From assembly GCA_012845835.1 (NCBI GenBank), contig JABAKD010000005.1, positions 12,504,205 through 12,568,204 of the forward strand: a stretch of DNA of 64,000 nucleotides. The letters run 5' to 3'. The position numbers and the translations under genes were made by a program. The notes beneath the pieces were generated by a model. The model ran no database searches and was not told where the DNA came from. It saw nothing but the letters and a program-made list of their open reading frames with translations. This document shows positions 1 to 12,300 of the stretch, one piece after another. This DNA comes from Undaria pinnatifida. Taxonomy: Eukaryota; Sar; Phaeophyceae; Laminariales; Alariaceae. How positions within the stretch are numbered: the stretch's first letter is position 1; each line of letters starts with the position of its first letter.

Positions 1-60
1 CAAGCCGCCTCGTTTCTACCAGATAAAAAACCTGCAAGCAGTATGATATGCTCTACTCAA

Positions 61-355
61 GGTTGTCAGAGGAGACGGCACTTACTCTTTTAGCCCTTGA
101 CAAGACGGCTATTTTTCCGTTATTTTTCGCTTGACGTACGCCAACTTATTAGGCTTTAGTGTGGAAGATCTCAGAAGACGGTACTTTCAGCCCTTGGCTG
201 ACGGCAATTTCCCGATAATGACGTTTCATGACTGACGCCAAACTACTAGGTTTTAGTACGGAAGATCTCAGGAGACGGCTCTTTCAGCCCCATTGACCGA
301 CGGCGATTTTCCTATAATTTACCTTGACTGACGCCAGACTACTAGGTGTTGGCGT
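61..355. repeat. Degenerate tandem repeat, about 95 bp x 3
   Basis: Three successive units share the series 'cag.agacgg', 'cttt.agccc', 'gacggc.at' and 'gacgcca.actactagg'. Units begin near 66, 168 and 265 and are roughly 85-90% alike by eye. No coding potential is seen. Confidence 0.7.
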
Positions 356-1471
356 TCAACGCTTGGTTCTACGCTGTACGTTTTTTCGTTGACTGACCGT
401 CTACTGACATCTTTGATGTTACTCGTTCTTCGAGTATTTGTATAGATTACTTGTAAAAGATATCGACCACTCAACTGGTCGAACTCGCTGCTGACGTATT
501 TGAAATATTACACCTGGTATGTTCAATACAAGACCATTTGAGGTTTTGATTACATCATGGCGCATTTTTGTTGAGATTACTCGGACAAAAATATAATGTT
601 AGATTGTTGAGTGGATAGAACGGGAGGCTGTTGGTTTATTTCTTGGTTTGTTTGTTGTTGCCACTCGTGGGCTAATTCGACCATTATTCTATTCTATACT
701 AATTTCAAGTTGTTTGTCCCAAACCGTTGATTCGGTTGTAAAGGGATTGAGACTTGAATAGTTACCGGTACAGCAGTAAGATGTCGTATTGTATTATGAC
801 CATATGATCTGAATATGTACAGCAGTAAAATGATGTCGTATTATATTATGACGATGTCATCTGAAGATGCGTTTTATACCGGTATCATGCATTATTTGTT
901 ATTTGTTCGTGCTCGGAGTTTCGTACGGGATGTCGGGCGTAGAAGTTTAAAGTACGAGTTTGTAGGGTGGAGTTGCAAGGCGGGCGTTCTGTATAATGTG
1001 CACGTCGATGCTGAAAGTAGTGCGGTTGATGCAGCTGTTCGGAATACGTGAACAACCGATACGAAATGTCAAAATGTACGAGATTGTCAACAGCAAGCCC
1101 CCCCCACCTCATCCGCCACACGCTCGTATTCCAACGGTAATACTTTTTCAACGGAAAACTACTAGTAGACTGTTTCGAAAGCACCATATTTCATCAGTGG
1201 GTGCCTGTTTGTTCTTGTGTTCCGCTATTATGAATAGTTGGTGGGAGGGCGGTCTCGTGTTCCGTAATACGCCCCAAAGCCATATACTTCGAAGTATATA
1301 GACTAGTCTATAGTTCGAAGTATGTTCTTTTTGTATGATACCTGGAGTCGGGTTATAAATGGCTCACAGCATCGTAGATTGTGAGCACAGAGCTTGTATC
1401 TGCTCTGGGAGAGCCGCCTTCTCTTCGTTATTCCAAGTACACGAAGCATGTAACACAGCAGCAGCAAACAC

Positions 1472-1507
<36 letters not shown>

Positions 1508-2420
1508 ATTTACAGCAACAGAGCTCATACCTATCATTGAAACGCCTGTGTTCTTCCCCCATTTCGACTTGCGACGCCGTCGGGATGTCAATAAAGTCAG
1601 CCCCGTCCTGAACGAACCTTGTGTGGTATTTACAAAGCATAGAAAACGGGCTCTTTTTTTGTCGTTGTTCAAATGACCCAGCTTATCGTGGCCAAAATAT
1701 TGTAAAGCCGGCACCACAGTAGACCTGTACTCATAGAATCGGCGCGGGCAATGCGCTGGGTGTCGATGGCTGCAATGTGAAGATACGTACATTGTATACT
1801 GGTAAATACACATTGCACCATGCGAGTTACTTTTTGGCGGGCATCGTCATGTTGATACAAGGTGACAATATCGAGTGTCCTCTTTTTACCTGGTATATAT
1901 GATATCAAATATCGTACCCTAGGGCTCGTTAATTTATTATTTGGACATTTTTTTGCGCCTTGCAGACATGCCTACGTCAGTATAGAAACCCATCGCAGCC
2001 TCTGATGCCCCTTCCCTCGTGCCCAAAGGGGTTGTCATGTATGGTAGGAGTAGGAACGGTGCTCCGTCTCGCAAGCGATGTTTGGTCAATGCTCAAAAGG
2101 ACTAAGGCAAGGAACAAATGAGTACTTGTCCCCCCCGGCAAGCGCGCCGTCATCTGACGCAATGCGATGCGTTTTGTTGTTGTATGGCTTGATATTTCCG
2201 TACGTGACGCACGTGATGATACCAGAAAGTACTTGACGCTTTTTGGGGGCGAGGGGGTCAAGCTGTGAGGCAGGGTGGGACCCGTACTTACGTTGAGTAC
2301 GGCAGGGGTCCCTCAGTAAGGCAATGGTGTGGCAGAGCAGTACGACGGACCTTTTGGGCAAAGCCGCCTTAGGCTTTTCTACGAGGCTTATAAGTGCAGT
2401 TCTTAGCCACGCCCAAGCGA
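356..2420. other. Intergenic stretch without a supported gene
   Basis: Only short ORFs with low-complexity or mutually overlapping translations occur. A fragment of dispersed repeat R lies at about 455-500. A nested palindrome lies at 1285-1322, with TACTTCGAAGTA followed by the perfect 16-bp palindrome TATAGACTAGTCTATA. No promoter of the downstream BTB gene can be assigned here. Confidence 0.5.
1472..1507. repeat. (GTT)n microsatellite
   Basis: Twelve consecutive GTT units. The poly-Val, poly-Leu and poly-Asn ORFs crossing it on both strands are artefacts of the repeat. Confidence 0.95.
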
Positions 2421-2480
2421 TTTTGACCGCCTTATGTTGGGATACCGCCTTATATCGGGATACCGCCTTGTTGCGGGACT
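2420..2480. repeat. Short copy of the 'GGCGGTATCCCGATATAA' repeat
   Basis: Three units of 'accgccttat..tcgggat' are the reverse complement of the 32-bp satellite unit found at 46870-47180. The same satellite is therefore present at two sites 44 kb apart. Confidence 0.7.
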
Positions 2481-2496
2481 CCTTATGTATGTTGTG

Positions 2497-2785
2497 TACT
2501 TTCTAGCTTTTGGACAAGCCGTGGTCACAGGTGTCCGTCCTTTGTACCCCCCGGTTCTTGCCTTCAATTTTTATCGCGCATAGGGTTGAGCAATCCCACT
2601 GCTCGTCGATTTTTCATCGAGTGTTGCTAACTCACGGTCTCGCGCTTTCCGCAAGTCATTTTGTGCACAAGAAAAGCCCCCACGAATACATAGGAGTTTT
2701 TTCGAATCGGGGGGATTCGAACTCGCGAAACTGACTTATTACCAGGCTCGAGGATAACCTGATATGCCACCAGTGCGATTATACC
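2497..2785 (-). mobile_element. tRNA-like SINE, copy 1
   Basis: Read on the minus strand the element starts with a tRNA-like head. An A-box-like 'TGGCATATCAGG' is followed after about 40 bases by the B-box/T-loop sequence GAGTTCGAATCCC. A body of about 230 bp follows and matches the plus-strand copy at 22047-22356 almost base for base, ending at 'cttgtcc.aaagct.gaaagta'. This copy has no poly-A tail. tRNA-derived SINEs are transcribed by Pol III and mobilised by LINE machinery. No LINE is visible here. Confidence 0.8.
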
Positions 2786-3237
2786 TGCCTGGTACATGGC
2801 ATTCTAATTTTGAGTTTACAAGAGTGCAAGAGCAGTCTACCGGTCTTGAGTTGCAGTTTCTTATATATTTTACTGCTGCAACAATTATCCCGCGCTTACT
2901 CCCCTCAACCCTTGTGTGCAGTTCTGGAAGGGTCACAATACACGCTGTGGCGTACTGCTCTACCTGGTAGGTATCTTGTAAGTTACGATTATCCTGTCAT
3001 ATTTTAATGCTTACCGTACCGTGCAACGTGTCGCCACGTGTTCTGTCGTCCCGTGTTCTGCTTCCGTGCGCCGTTCGTTTTACTTGTTGCTTCGGTGTAA
3101 CCGGATTGGGTGGGGTGGGGTGGGCTAACTGGCTGGCGGCGTTTGGATTGGTGCCTGGCGTATCGCATGGTGCGTGATGTTTTGGCGTCGGTGTGTCGTG
3201 AGCGCAGGTGGATCCGGACAGGCTTTGTCCGGACGAT

Positions 3238-3321
3238 ATGTTCATCGAGCAGATGGGATCGTTGTTGGACGACGATGAGCACTGTGACGTTACGTTTTTC
3301 GTGGGGCCCTCTAAAACGGAG
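3238..3321 (+). CDS. BTB gene exon 1 (start of BTB domain)
   Basis: Encodes 28 residues from ATG through 'LLDDDEHCDVTFFVG' to 'PSKTE', the first beta strand of a BTB domain. The donor is GAG|GTGAGA, phase 0. The 30 bases before the ATG contain a stem-loop (TCCGGACA / TGTCCGGA). The frame is open back to 3202, so the ATG at 3238 is a choice, not a proof. A second in-frame ATG follows at 3253. Confidence 0.85.
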
Positions 3322-6300
3322 GTGAGACGCGTGCTACGATAGAGTCGTTATTAAAAACAGATTTTGGCAAAATTATTCCTGCGTGACGGGGCTCCTTACC
3401 CCCTTTCGACCCCCAAAACCCCTCCCTATACTTATTTGAAGTAAATTTGTAAATAATAAAGGGTTTGCAGTCGTCGTAAAGGCGTTAACCCAAAAACGTC
3501 GGAATGTCGTTTTTGTGTAGCAAAACGAATATATATACTTCGAAGTATGTACGTATATTTATGCCTACGCCATGGGGTTGGTCATCATAAGGGCACTTTC
3601 AGTTTACTAAAAAAAAGTGAATGGGTGGGGTGTAGAGCTCAAGTGGGTGTGAGCCTCAAAACGCACAGATGGGGCACCTTCGCCGTAGCATGCGTCGTTG
3701 CAAATATTTACCAGTGCATGCAAAGCTGGGTATCAACCACTCATCCGGTCGAATTCACAGCTGACTCATTATTATTTTCGTAGGATGTCTGCTTGTGATA
3801 GTCTTGCCTGGTACCTAGAGACATGGGGCTGTAGTTGCTGGTGTTGGTGTTGGTGTCGGTGTTGGTGTTGGTGTTGATGGTATGTACGGCTACCTGGTGG
3901 AAAAATAGGGCTGTTGTTGGTGTTGGTGTGTATCGCTACCTGGTGCCTGGGGTAAAACGTGTCAGGGTGTTGTTGGGGGTGGTGTTTGTGACACGGCCAC
4001 CTGGTGCCTGGTAGAAAAAGTGAGGCTGTGGTTGGTGCGGGTGTTGCAGGTGGTAGCGGTGTTGGTGTTGGTGTATGTGTACCTGGTACTTCGCAAGTGG
4101 TAAGAATTATGAGGCTGGTGCTGGTGTTGTTGTTGTAGGTGGTTGTGTCGGTGCTTGTGGTAGAAAAATGAAGCTGTTGTTGATGGTGGCGGTGGTGGTG
4201 GTGGTGGTGGTGGTGGTGGTGGTGGTGGTGGTGGTGGTGGTGGTGTTGGTGTTGGCGGTGGTGTTGGTGTTGGCTGTGTTGTTGGTGGTGTTGACGGTGT
4301 TGGTAGGGGTGTCGGTGTTAGTGTTGGTGGCTGTGTTGAAGTCGGTTTTGGTCGTGTTGGTGGTAATTGTTGGCGTTGTTGGTGGTGTTGGTGTTGGTGG
4401 TGGTATTGTTGGCGTTGGTGGCGGTGTTGGTGTAGGTGTGTGTTGGCGGCGGTGTGATGTCATGGCCTCATCGCCAGGATATAGTCGGTGGTTACGTTAC
4501 AAGACAGACCCATCGTATCAGGCAAGATTGAAGGACCGACAGCGATGAGCGGGGGGTGGTGGGGGGAGATCTGAGCTTGTATTGTATTAGTCGCATCGGT
4601 GTCGTTGTCGATGTCGTTACATGCAACTGCCTTTCCTGCCTTTCTGTTTATCGTGTACCGGGTACTTGGCGTGGTGTAGTGCAGGCGGACGGAGGGAAGG
4701 AGACATACCGTCGAGAGCCTTCCGTTACTCGCCGACAGCAACAAACGGAGAGTTTCGCCGCTGGGTGTCCGTCGGATAGACTCCCACAACTTCTACACAG
4801 AGTAGTATCATTGCAGGGTGTGCGTCGTATAATATCATGCCGACGCGGTACAGCTGCAGTGGTCGTATGATACCGCTTGTACCGTCGACCAAACGGTACG
4901 ATATGTTCCATGCATGGTATTTTACCTAGTTGACCATATGGGGATCCAGAATCGCGACCAAACAAGCGAGTTTTTGAGGCTTTTCGCTTATTACCCGCCT
5001 TTTGATTTAGTGAGGACGCTGTAGACAAGCAATATCATCTATTCGCGTGTGTCGTACAGGCTCTTGGATTGGTGTGAACGGTTCGATTGCTAGACGTACC
5101 CAAGCATACCCCGTACCCCTCTCTCCCCCAAGGCGGCGACTGTTGCTGTTGTTGTCGCGTTTTTCTGTGGCCCCGATAGAGATGCATGAGTAGTGTAAAG
5201 TAATGGTCGGTACCTGGTGCGGAGTGTTTATATATAATAATCTGCCATCGATTATGGTAGAAGTTAATGGCAAGTAGCGCCTTTGTTGGAGGCATGACCA
5301 GCGATCGCAACGGCAGATGCCGGTTTGTTTCGTGTTTCGTCGGTGTTGCACTTTGTTTTTTTGTTCCGCTTGACCTTGTTTATTTCGAACTTGCTTTGCT
5401 AAGTTAATCTGAACTGAATTTCTTTTTGTTTGTTGTGTACATGTATGCACAGAACGGCGAGATAGTTGCGAGGATTTTTGTTGTGGGTTATCTAACGTTG
5501 GAAATATCATAATGCTGTCGAAGGAAGTATGGATTGGTAGGCGTCGAGGCATTGTTGTTGTTCTCACATTAACTCTTGTCAAGAATCTAGAGTCCGTGGT
5601 CACACCAGGAGGCATTATCTACACCCGCCAGGAATACAGGCTTACTAATGCTGGTATTATCCCGTTTCGCATCCAATGCATGGGGGTCCAAAAACGAACA
5701 AACGGGTGACACAAATCAAGCGTTCATGTACGCGCCTACGCAGTCCTACGAACATGCACCAGTACGAGTTCACTAATAAGAGCATCACAATGATGCCCGC
5801 GTATCGCACGGATCTTTGCGTTGCGGTGCGGACGCCCCCCCTACCCTCGCGACCCCGTCGGCTTGGTGTCTGCTTGTTTTCTTCTTTGTTTTCCCCCCCG
5901 ACATTTTTTCCGGCGTCACCCCCCCATCATTTTCCCAGAACATTCCCACCCGACATGTTTTCCCCTCATGAAGCACGTGAGCACGTACATAGGTGCGTGT
6001 GTGTTGTTCGCTTCAAGCTGGCCTTTCCACTTTTCACCCATCTACCTCCAGCACGACCAGTTATTGGAGGCGCCTTGACCGGCTTTGTCCCACAAATCGT
6101 GCCAGGTAAAGTACCAAATATATTTCACTTTATAGAGGTTTTTAAGCCGTTTTTTGAGATGTTGTTGTTGTTGTGTGTTTTTTTTGTGAAATCGCGAGAG
6201 GGCGTCGACCCACCTTAACCCTAGCCCTAACCCCAACCCCAACCCCAACCCTAACCTCATCCCTAACCTTGACCCTAACCCCAACCCCAACCCCAACCCT

Positions 6301-9300
6301 AACCCAGGGTAGGGGTCCGACCCGAGCGCGGCTTCGCCGCGCGTTTTGAAAGAACTGTTAAAAAATGTGCGGACCACCTCGAACATTGAAATATATTTGG
6401 CAATTGGTTCATCTGGTACGATTTGTGGGGCGAGAACATCGCGAAGAAAAGCTACGTACTGGGTTATTGTTATTTTGTTGTAATAGTTCCATGCGCATTA
6501 CCCGACGTTTTCCCCCGCCGAATTCCCAAAGGCAGCACGATGTAGCCTTTGCGATGTTCTCAAAACCCACATATCATACCATTGGATGAAAGTACGAAAT
6601 GCATTTCGACGTTTGAGGTGGTCCGCACGTTTTTTTTCCCGGGTTTTTCCAAAACGTGCGTTCGGGTCGGAGCCTTAGCCTTAGCCTGGTTAGGGTTAGG
6701 GTTGTGGTTAGGTTGGGTCGACGCCCTCTTGCGATTTGATTTAACCCCCCCCCCGAAAACACGTAAACGAGCCTAAAAACCTCTTGCAAAAGTGAAATAT
6801 GTTTGGTTCTTTATCTGGTACGATTCGTGGATCATTTGGCGGTGAAGGTGCCTACCCAAAGGGTTCACTCGATATGTTACTACAGTATAGTACATTGTAT
6901 AGGCCCGTCAACAACTCCAATTTGGAGTGAGCTCAGGTTTTTCTTGTGACACCACCCTTGAACAACCTGGAGCACAGGCTATTATATGGGACTTAGTGTA
7001 GCGCTCGCCGCTGAGAACGATTTCTCGGTCCGATTTTCCTCAGCGTTCGCTTAAAAAGTGAGCATCACTTTCTTATTGGGCACTTTGTTATCTGGCAGGC
7101 CTATACTGTGTTGTTGTTGTTGTTGTTGTCGTTGTTCTCACATTAACCCGCATAATCAAGTCCGTGGTCACAGGACAGGCTCCAGTCACTCTGGAGCTGA
7201 GGAATACCCCAGGGAAAACACACACACAACCCTGTGTATGATAGTACCGTCTTCATTGTGCCGAACACGCCAAAATAAGGTAAGAAGCTCTCTTCAACTG
7301 AACCCAATTACTGGGGGAGATTACTTGCAGTCTAGAGTTGTATTTTGTCCTTCGTCCGGCGGTAAAACCGTCAAGTGCAAATATGAAAATACGCCAACTG
7401 CCGTCAAGTACAAGAATAATATATACAGGTACAGTAGGTGGCCCTATATAGTGCGGGTCATATGGTGCGAGTGTCCGATATTGTGCGGGTGTCCGATATT
7501 GTGTGTGCGGATGTCCGATATTGTGCGTGCGGATGTCCGATATTGTGCGGGTGTCCGATATTGTGCGGGTGTCCGATATTGTGCCAGAGCCCGATATTGT
7601 GCGGGTGTCCGATATTGTGCGGGTGAAATCGTTTGGCACAATATAGACCCCTCTATAGTGGCCGGTTTTTATATAGTGCGGGTGCCCGGTATAGTGCGGG
7701 TAAATTTTCGTGACACATACCCGCACTATATAGGGCCATCTACTGTACAGCTGTACCTGGTATGGTTTACATAGCTATAAAACTTGAGAAGTGGCGGCTG
7801 AAAATACAAAGCAGTAGTTTTCTTTTTGGTCCGCCTCTAAAACGGGTTTATAGTTTCCGTGACAAATTGATTTTTCATCACCCTGTTGACCCTGGTACAA
7901 GCTAGTTTCTAAGGGGAGTCTACGACCCACACCCTTCATGAGGACGCACGCCCAATAACACGCGCTATCGTATTATCGCACACAGCTTGCGTTGATGAGT
8001 TTCGGCGAAGTCTTCGATGTCAAAGCTTGTTTTTGCTGTTTATAGTATGTACCAGGTAGACTGCAAGGCTGCACGACACAGCGGTGTACCATATAACACG
8101 AAACTCTTTTACACGCACTAATAGTTACGACCCAAGACGGTACTCTTTTGGCGCTATAAAACTCTGGAGGTGACGGATGGAATCCAAAGCCTTAGCGGTA
8201 AGACTAAACGCTAGTATCCCAAGTACACCATACCTGGTTCCGTACTTTTGTTTGAAGTATTTTTATTTTGTCAAAAAACGAAGAAACACACTTTCAGCTG
8301 TGAAATCGACCAAGAAAGATTTTGATCAAAACTATTATTTGTAGGATGTGTGACTTCGGGCGACGGCAGCGTTCGATGTTTTTGTCGTAGGTTGTGTACT
8401 TTCGACCTTAACGTCTTTTCTACAACTGGAAGGCCTTTTTAAGGGACATTTTTACTTTAAGTTGGTGAAGGGAGGGATTTTGGGGCTCTTAACCCCTTTA
8501 CCACTGGAAACCCATTTTTGGGGACAAAATTACTTGGATTTAGTACAGGGAGGGGTTTGGGGGCTCTAAAGGGGTTAAAGGGGTGAAAAGACAGCTGTGC
8601 TCCACGGTGGAGTGCCCCCCCCGTAGTTTGAGCGTTGTGGGTTTTGTTTCTCAGCTGGCACGTGATGTTTGTTTGTTGTGGCGTTGTACTGGTATCCTTT
8701 TTTCCTTTTTGCGTGGAATCTTGTATGGTAGAGACGAGGGGAGCACCGAAAAGGGGAAAAAAAAATATATATATTTGGGTTAACGCCTTCACCACTGGAA
8801 ACCCGTTTTGGGGACAAAATTACTTGGATAGTACAGGGAGGGGTTCGGGGGCTCTAAAGGGGTTAAAGGGGTGAAGGGAGAGCTGTGTTCCACGATAGAG
8901 TGCCCCCCTAGTCTCAGCGTTGTGGGTTTTGTTTCTCGGCTGGCACGTGATTTTTGTGTTTTGTGGCGTTGTGCTGGTATCCTCTTTTTTTTTTAATGGA
9001 ATTCTGTTGTACGGTGGAGACGAGGGGAGCACAAGAAAGGGAAAACATGAGTAATTTCTTTGGGTTAACGCCTTTACAACTGAGAACCCTTTTGGGGGAC
9101 AAACTTACTTGAATTTTGTATAGGAGGGATTTTGGGGTTCTAAAGGGGTTGAGGAGTCGAACAGGTATGGGGGGGGGGTTACTGGAACCAAGAAGAAAAA
9201 AGTTGCTGTACAAAAGGTCGTTTTCTCGATTCCCACAGAAATCGCAACGCTCCTTTTTTTTTGTTTGTTCCTCTCTAGGAGTGTGGCTGGGGTTTTCTCT

Positions 9301-12300
9301 TTTTTGTGCGCTCCGCTGTGGGGAGTTATCAATGTGTTATCGACAACAGTTTCCCAACCACAACAACAGTTTCCCAACCAGACCCTAATTCTGGGCATCA
9401 GGTGTTGTAGGTGTTGTTTACCATATGAGAAATATCGTGGTGTATCATACAATTTTATATTGTGGTTTGTCGTTGGGCACTGGCAAAGTATGTGTGTACT
9501 GGCAGTAGTACTCTAGTGGCGGGCGGTAGCTGTCTGATAGCCTGCCAGTAGATGCTGCCCAGCAGGTTTGAACTTACGCATGTCCAAGAAACACATCACA
9601 TTATCTTATGGAAACCCATCGAAGTCGATTTGGCGAGGGCTAGTTTTAAGCCCCAGTATGTACTGCTGCAATCCAGTATACTGATTGTTGAAGGCTGTAT
9701 GGTTATGTACTGATCGAGGCTATCAATGTCGCAACCCAGCGTTTTTTTTTTACGTTTTCATGGACAACTGATCTCCCAACTACCACTGCCGCCGCCAACA
9801 CCGACTTACCTCCTGTAATCGTTTTCGTTTCTTGTTTTTTTCGCTTGCTTGCCGTTGTTGATGTCGTTGTCGCTATCCTTGTTTGTTGGCGCGCTTCCTT
9901 CGGTTGGGGCTGGGGTTGGGGCTGTGGCTGGTGGCTGTGGCTGGTGGCTGTGGCTGGTGGCTGTGGCTGGTGACTGGCTGTCCTCGTTAAGGTTAAAGCG
10001 CATAAGACCCACTTGGTTGCGCGGTCAGAGTATTTCCGCAGTATGTTCAGGAAAGGGGCGATGCGCGAGAGCGAAACGAGCGAGGTGGGTCTTGTGGTCT
10101 TGTTGAATGATCGTTTCACTCTCATGTGACGGATGTGTTTTTTTTCTGTTTTTTGTTGTTGTTTTTGTCGTAAGTCTTGCGTGTTTTTGGGGTTGTTTTT
10201 GGAGTTTTTTGGGATTTTATTTGGTTTTTCTTCAGGGATTTGTTTCGAAATGTTTCGGGAATTGTTCTGGGGATTTTTCGGGAATGTTTCGGGGGGGTTG
10301 GTATGCTATGCTTGTGTTTTTCGGTTTTCTACTTGGTTATAGTTATTTGACGATGGCCTTCGGGGTTTTCAAGGATTTGGCGGGATGGAGGAGGGGTGCC
10401 GGTAGCTCGATGAGCGCGCGTAGTAGCTCGGTGAGCGAGCGTAATGCTGCGCTGTTGCATTACAGTTTGTACCGGTGGTTGGTGGGCGCTGTAACTCAAC
10501 CTGTGGAAGTCGCGGCTGACGGTTTTGTTTTGTTTTTGTATGATATCCTGCTGCATGCCCAGCTTCACAGAGCCGTGCTGCTTAGACGTGGCTCCGGACT
10601 TCGTGCCCAGCTTCACGGAGCCGTGCTGTTAGCATGTAGCTCTGCACTGTAGCAGTGGTTGTACGGGGCAGTCTCGGTATACCGTATACCGTAGCGTCGC
10701 TTTTTCGAGTAGGCGTGCAATTGGGTCGGCATGACTTGAAAGCCTTTACAAATTGAAACCTTTTTCGGGGATAGATTTACTTGAAGCAAGTAAGTGTAGG
10801 CAGGGATTTGGGGGCTCTAAAGCCACCTCGTTATTAGTCAAACCAATACAATACTCATCTTTTTACGGAGGTGCCGACTATCCGACTTATTGGGTTTCCA
10901 TACTCGTAGGAAGGGTTGTTCAAATGCGGAGTGCGCTCTTCCTTTTTGTAGCGGGGCCTGCTCGGCTGGGGGGGGGGCTGACTTGGCTCGCTTCCCTCTC
11001 ATGACTTCAGTCGGCAAGACGGCTGACCATCAGCTGATTTCGCCAGCCGACTTGCCGACTGAAGTCACTTAGTTGGCTAACGGCACCTACCGATTATTTT
11101 TTAGTCGTGAAATATTGCCGACTCAACAACTCTAGCGGTTTGGATACCAGAGATACCCTAACTCACCTGAATATGTTTTAGCTACCTGGTTTGAGGGGCT
11201 CTATACCTCGCAATACCTTCGACTGAACATTTATTAGCCTCCTGCTTTGAGGGGCTCTATACCTCGCAATACCCTTGACGGAATATTTATTGGCCTACTG
11301 ATTTGAGGGGCTCTATACGTCGCAATACCGTTGACTTGAGTATTTATTAGCCTCCTGATTTGAGGGCCTCTATACCTTTCAATACCCTAGATTTTTCCAT
11401 GGCCTACACATGCATTTGTACAGTGGCAGGCATTCCGAGCAGAGTTGAGTAATTTCTCGGGTGGTGACTATCAGCTGAAGAGGGCGCCGTCGGTGATACA
11501 TGGTTATCACCTGCAGCACTGCAATCCCGCCATGGGGACCAAACGCTTGGGAAGAGAACAGGATCATTATGGGAGTTGCCTCAGTTTGTTGATGTGAATA
11601 TGCGTCGACGGCTGTTTTCTTTTTGATATCAAATGGAGCGCGTGTTTTTGTCGCGGGTGGGTATCACCCCTTTTCGGGGGGTTGAGGCGCAAAAGTTGAC
11701 GAAAAAACTCACGACTATTGCACAGGGTCAACTATATCTATAACTCTAAAGGTGCTGTTCAGATTGTGCTATTAATATTAGCCCCCTTCAGGGACTTGAG
11801 ACGAAAAAATGACGGAAAAAACTGCCGATTGCAGCGTCGACCACATGAAGCTATCTGACCTGCTGGTGTAGAACATGTGTTCGGACTGCAACGCAGGAAT
11901 CTGTGAGGCAAGCGTGAGGCGTGACGATAGTCGGATTCCCTCAAGGTTTTCCTGCTGTAGATGCTTTTTATTGGACGGGGCTCGTCGCTTTTTGGTCTAT
12001 ACGAATGGGTCCCAAAAAAGTTAATGTAGAATACGGGTTTTATAGTTTCCGCGCACAGATTGATGAACGTCGCCTTGTTGATGTTGACCCTGCGTCAAGC
12101 TAGGGCTAGTTCTGAGAGGTTTTGTAGTTTCCGCGCGCAGATTGATGAACGTCACCTTGTTGATGTTGACCCTGCTGCAAGCTAGTTCTGAGGGGAGTCG
12201 CCAACCTGTATCCTTAACAAGGACACACCCAGGAACGCCTGCGATCGGAGTATCAATCACACAGCTTGCTAAGATGAGTGTCGACGAAATCTTCGATCTC

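Noticed and set aside
4075-4548. 157-codon Val-rich ORF
   Set aside because: Runs through GTTGGT/GGT low-complexity DNA; only the last 28 codons look protein-like and are noted separately.
5007-5615. 202-codon minus-strand ORF
   Set aside because: Composition random-looking, no motif, overlaps other ORFs; within intron 1.
6216-6308. Chromosome end
   Set aside because: Degenerate CCCTAA/CCCCAA repeats are internal, short and bounded by TIRs of an element; sequence continues on both sides.
10107-10652. 181-codon ORF after BTB exon 2
   Set aside because: T-rich start and two internal duplications, no domain, lies within an intron of a better supported gene.
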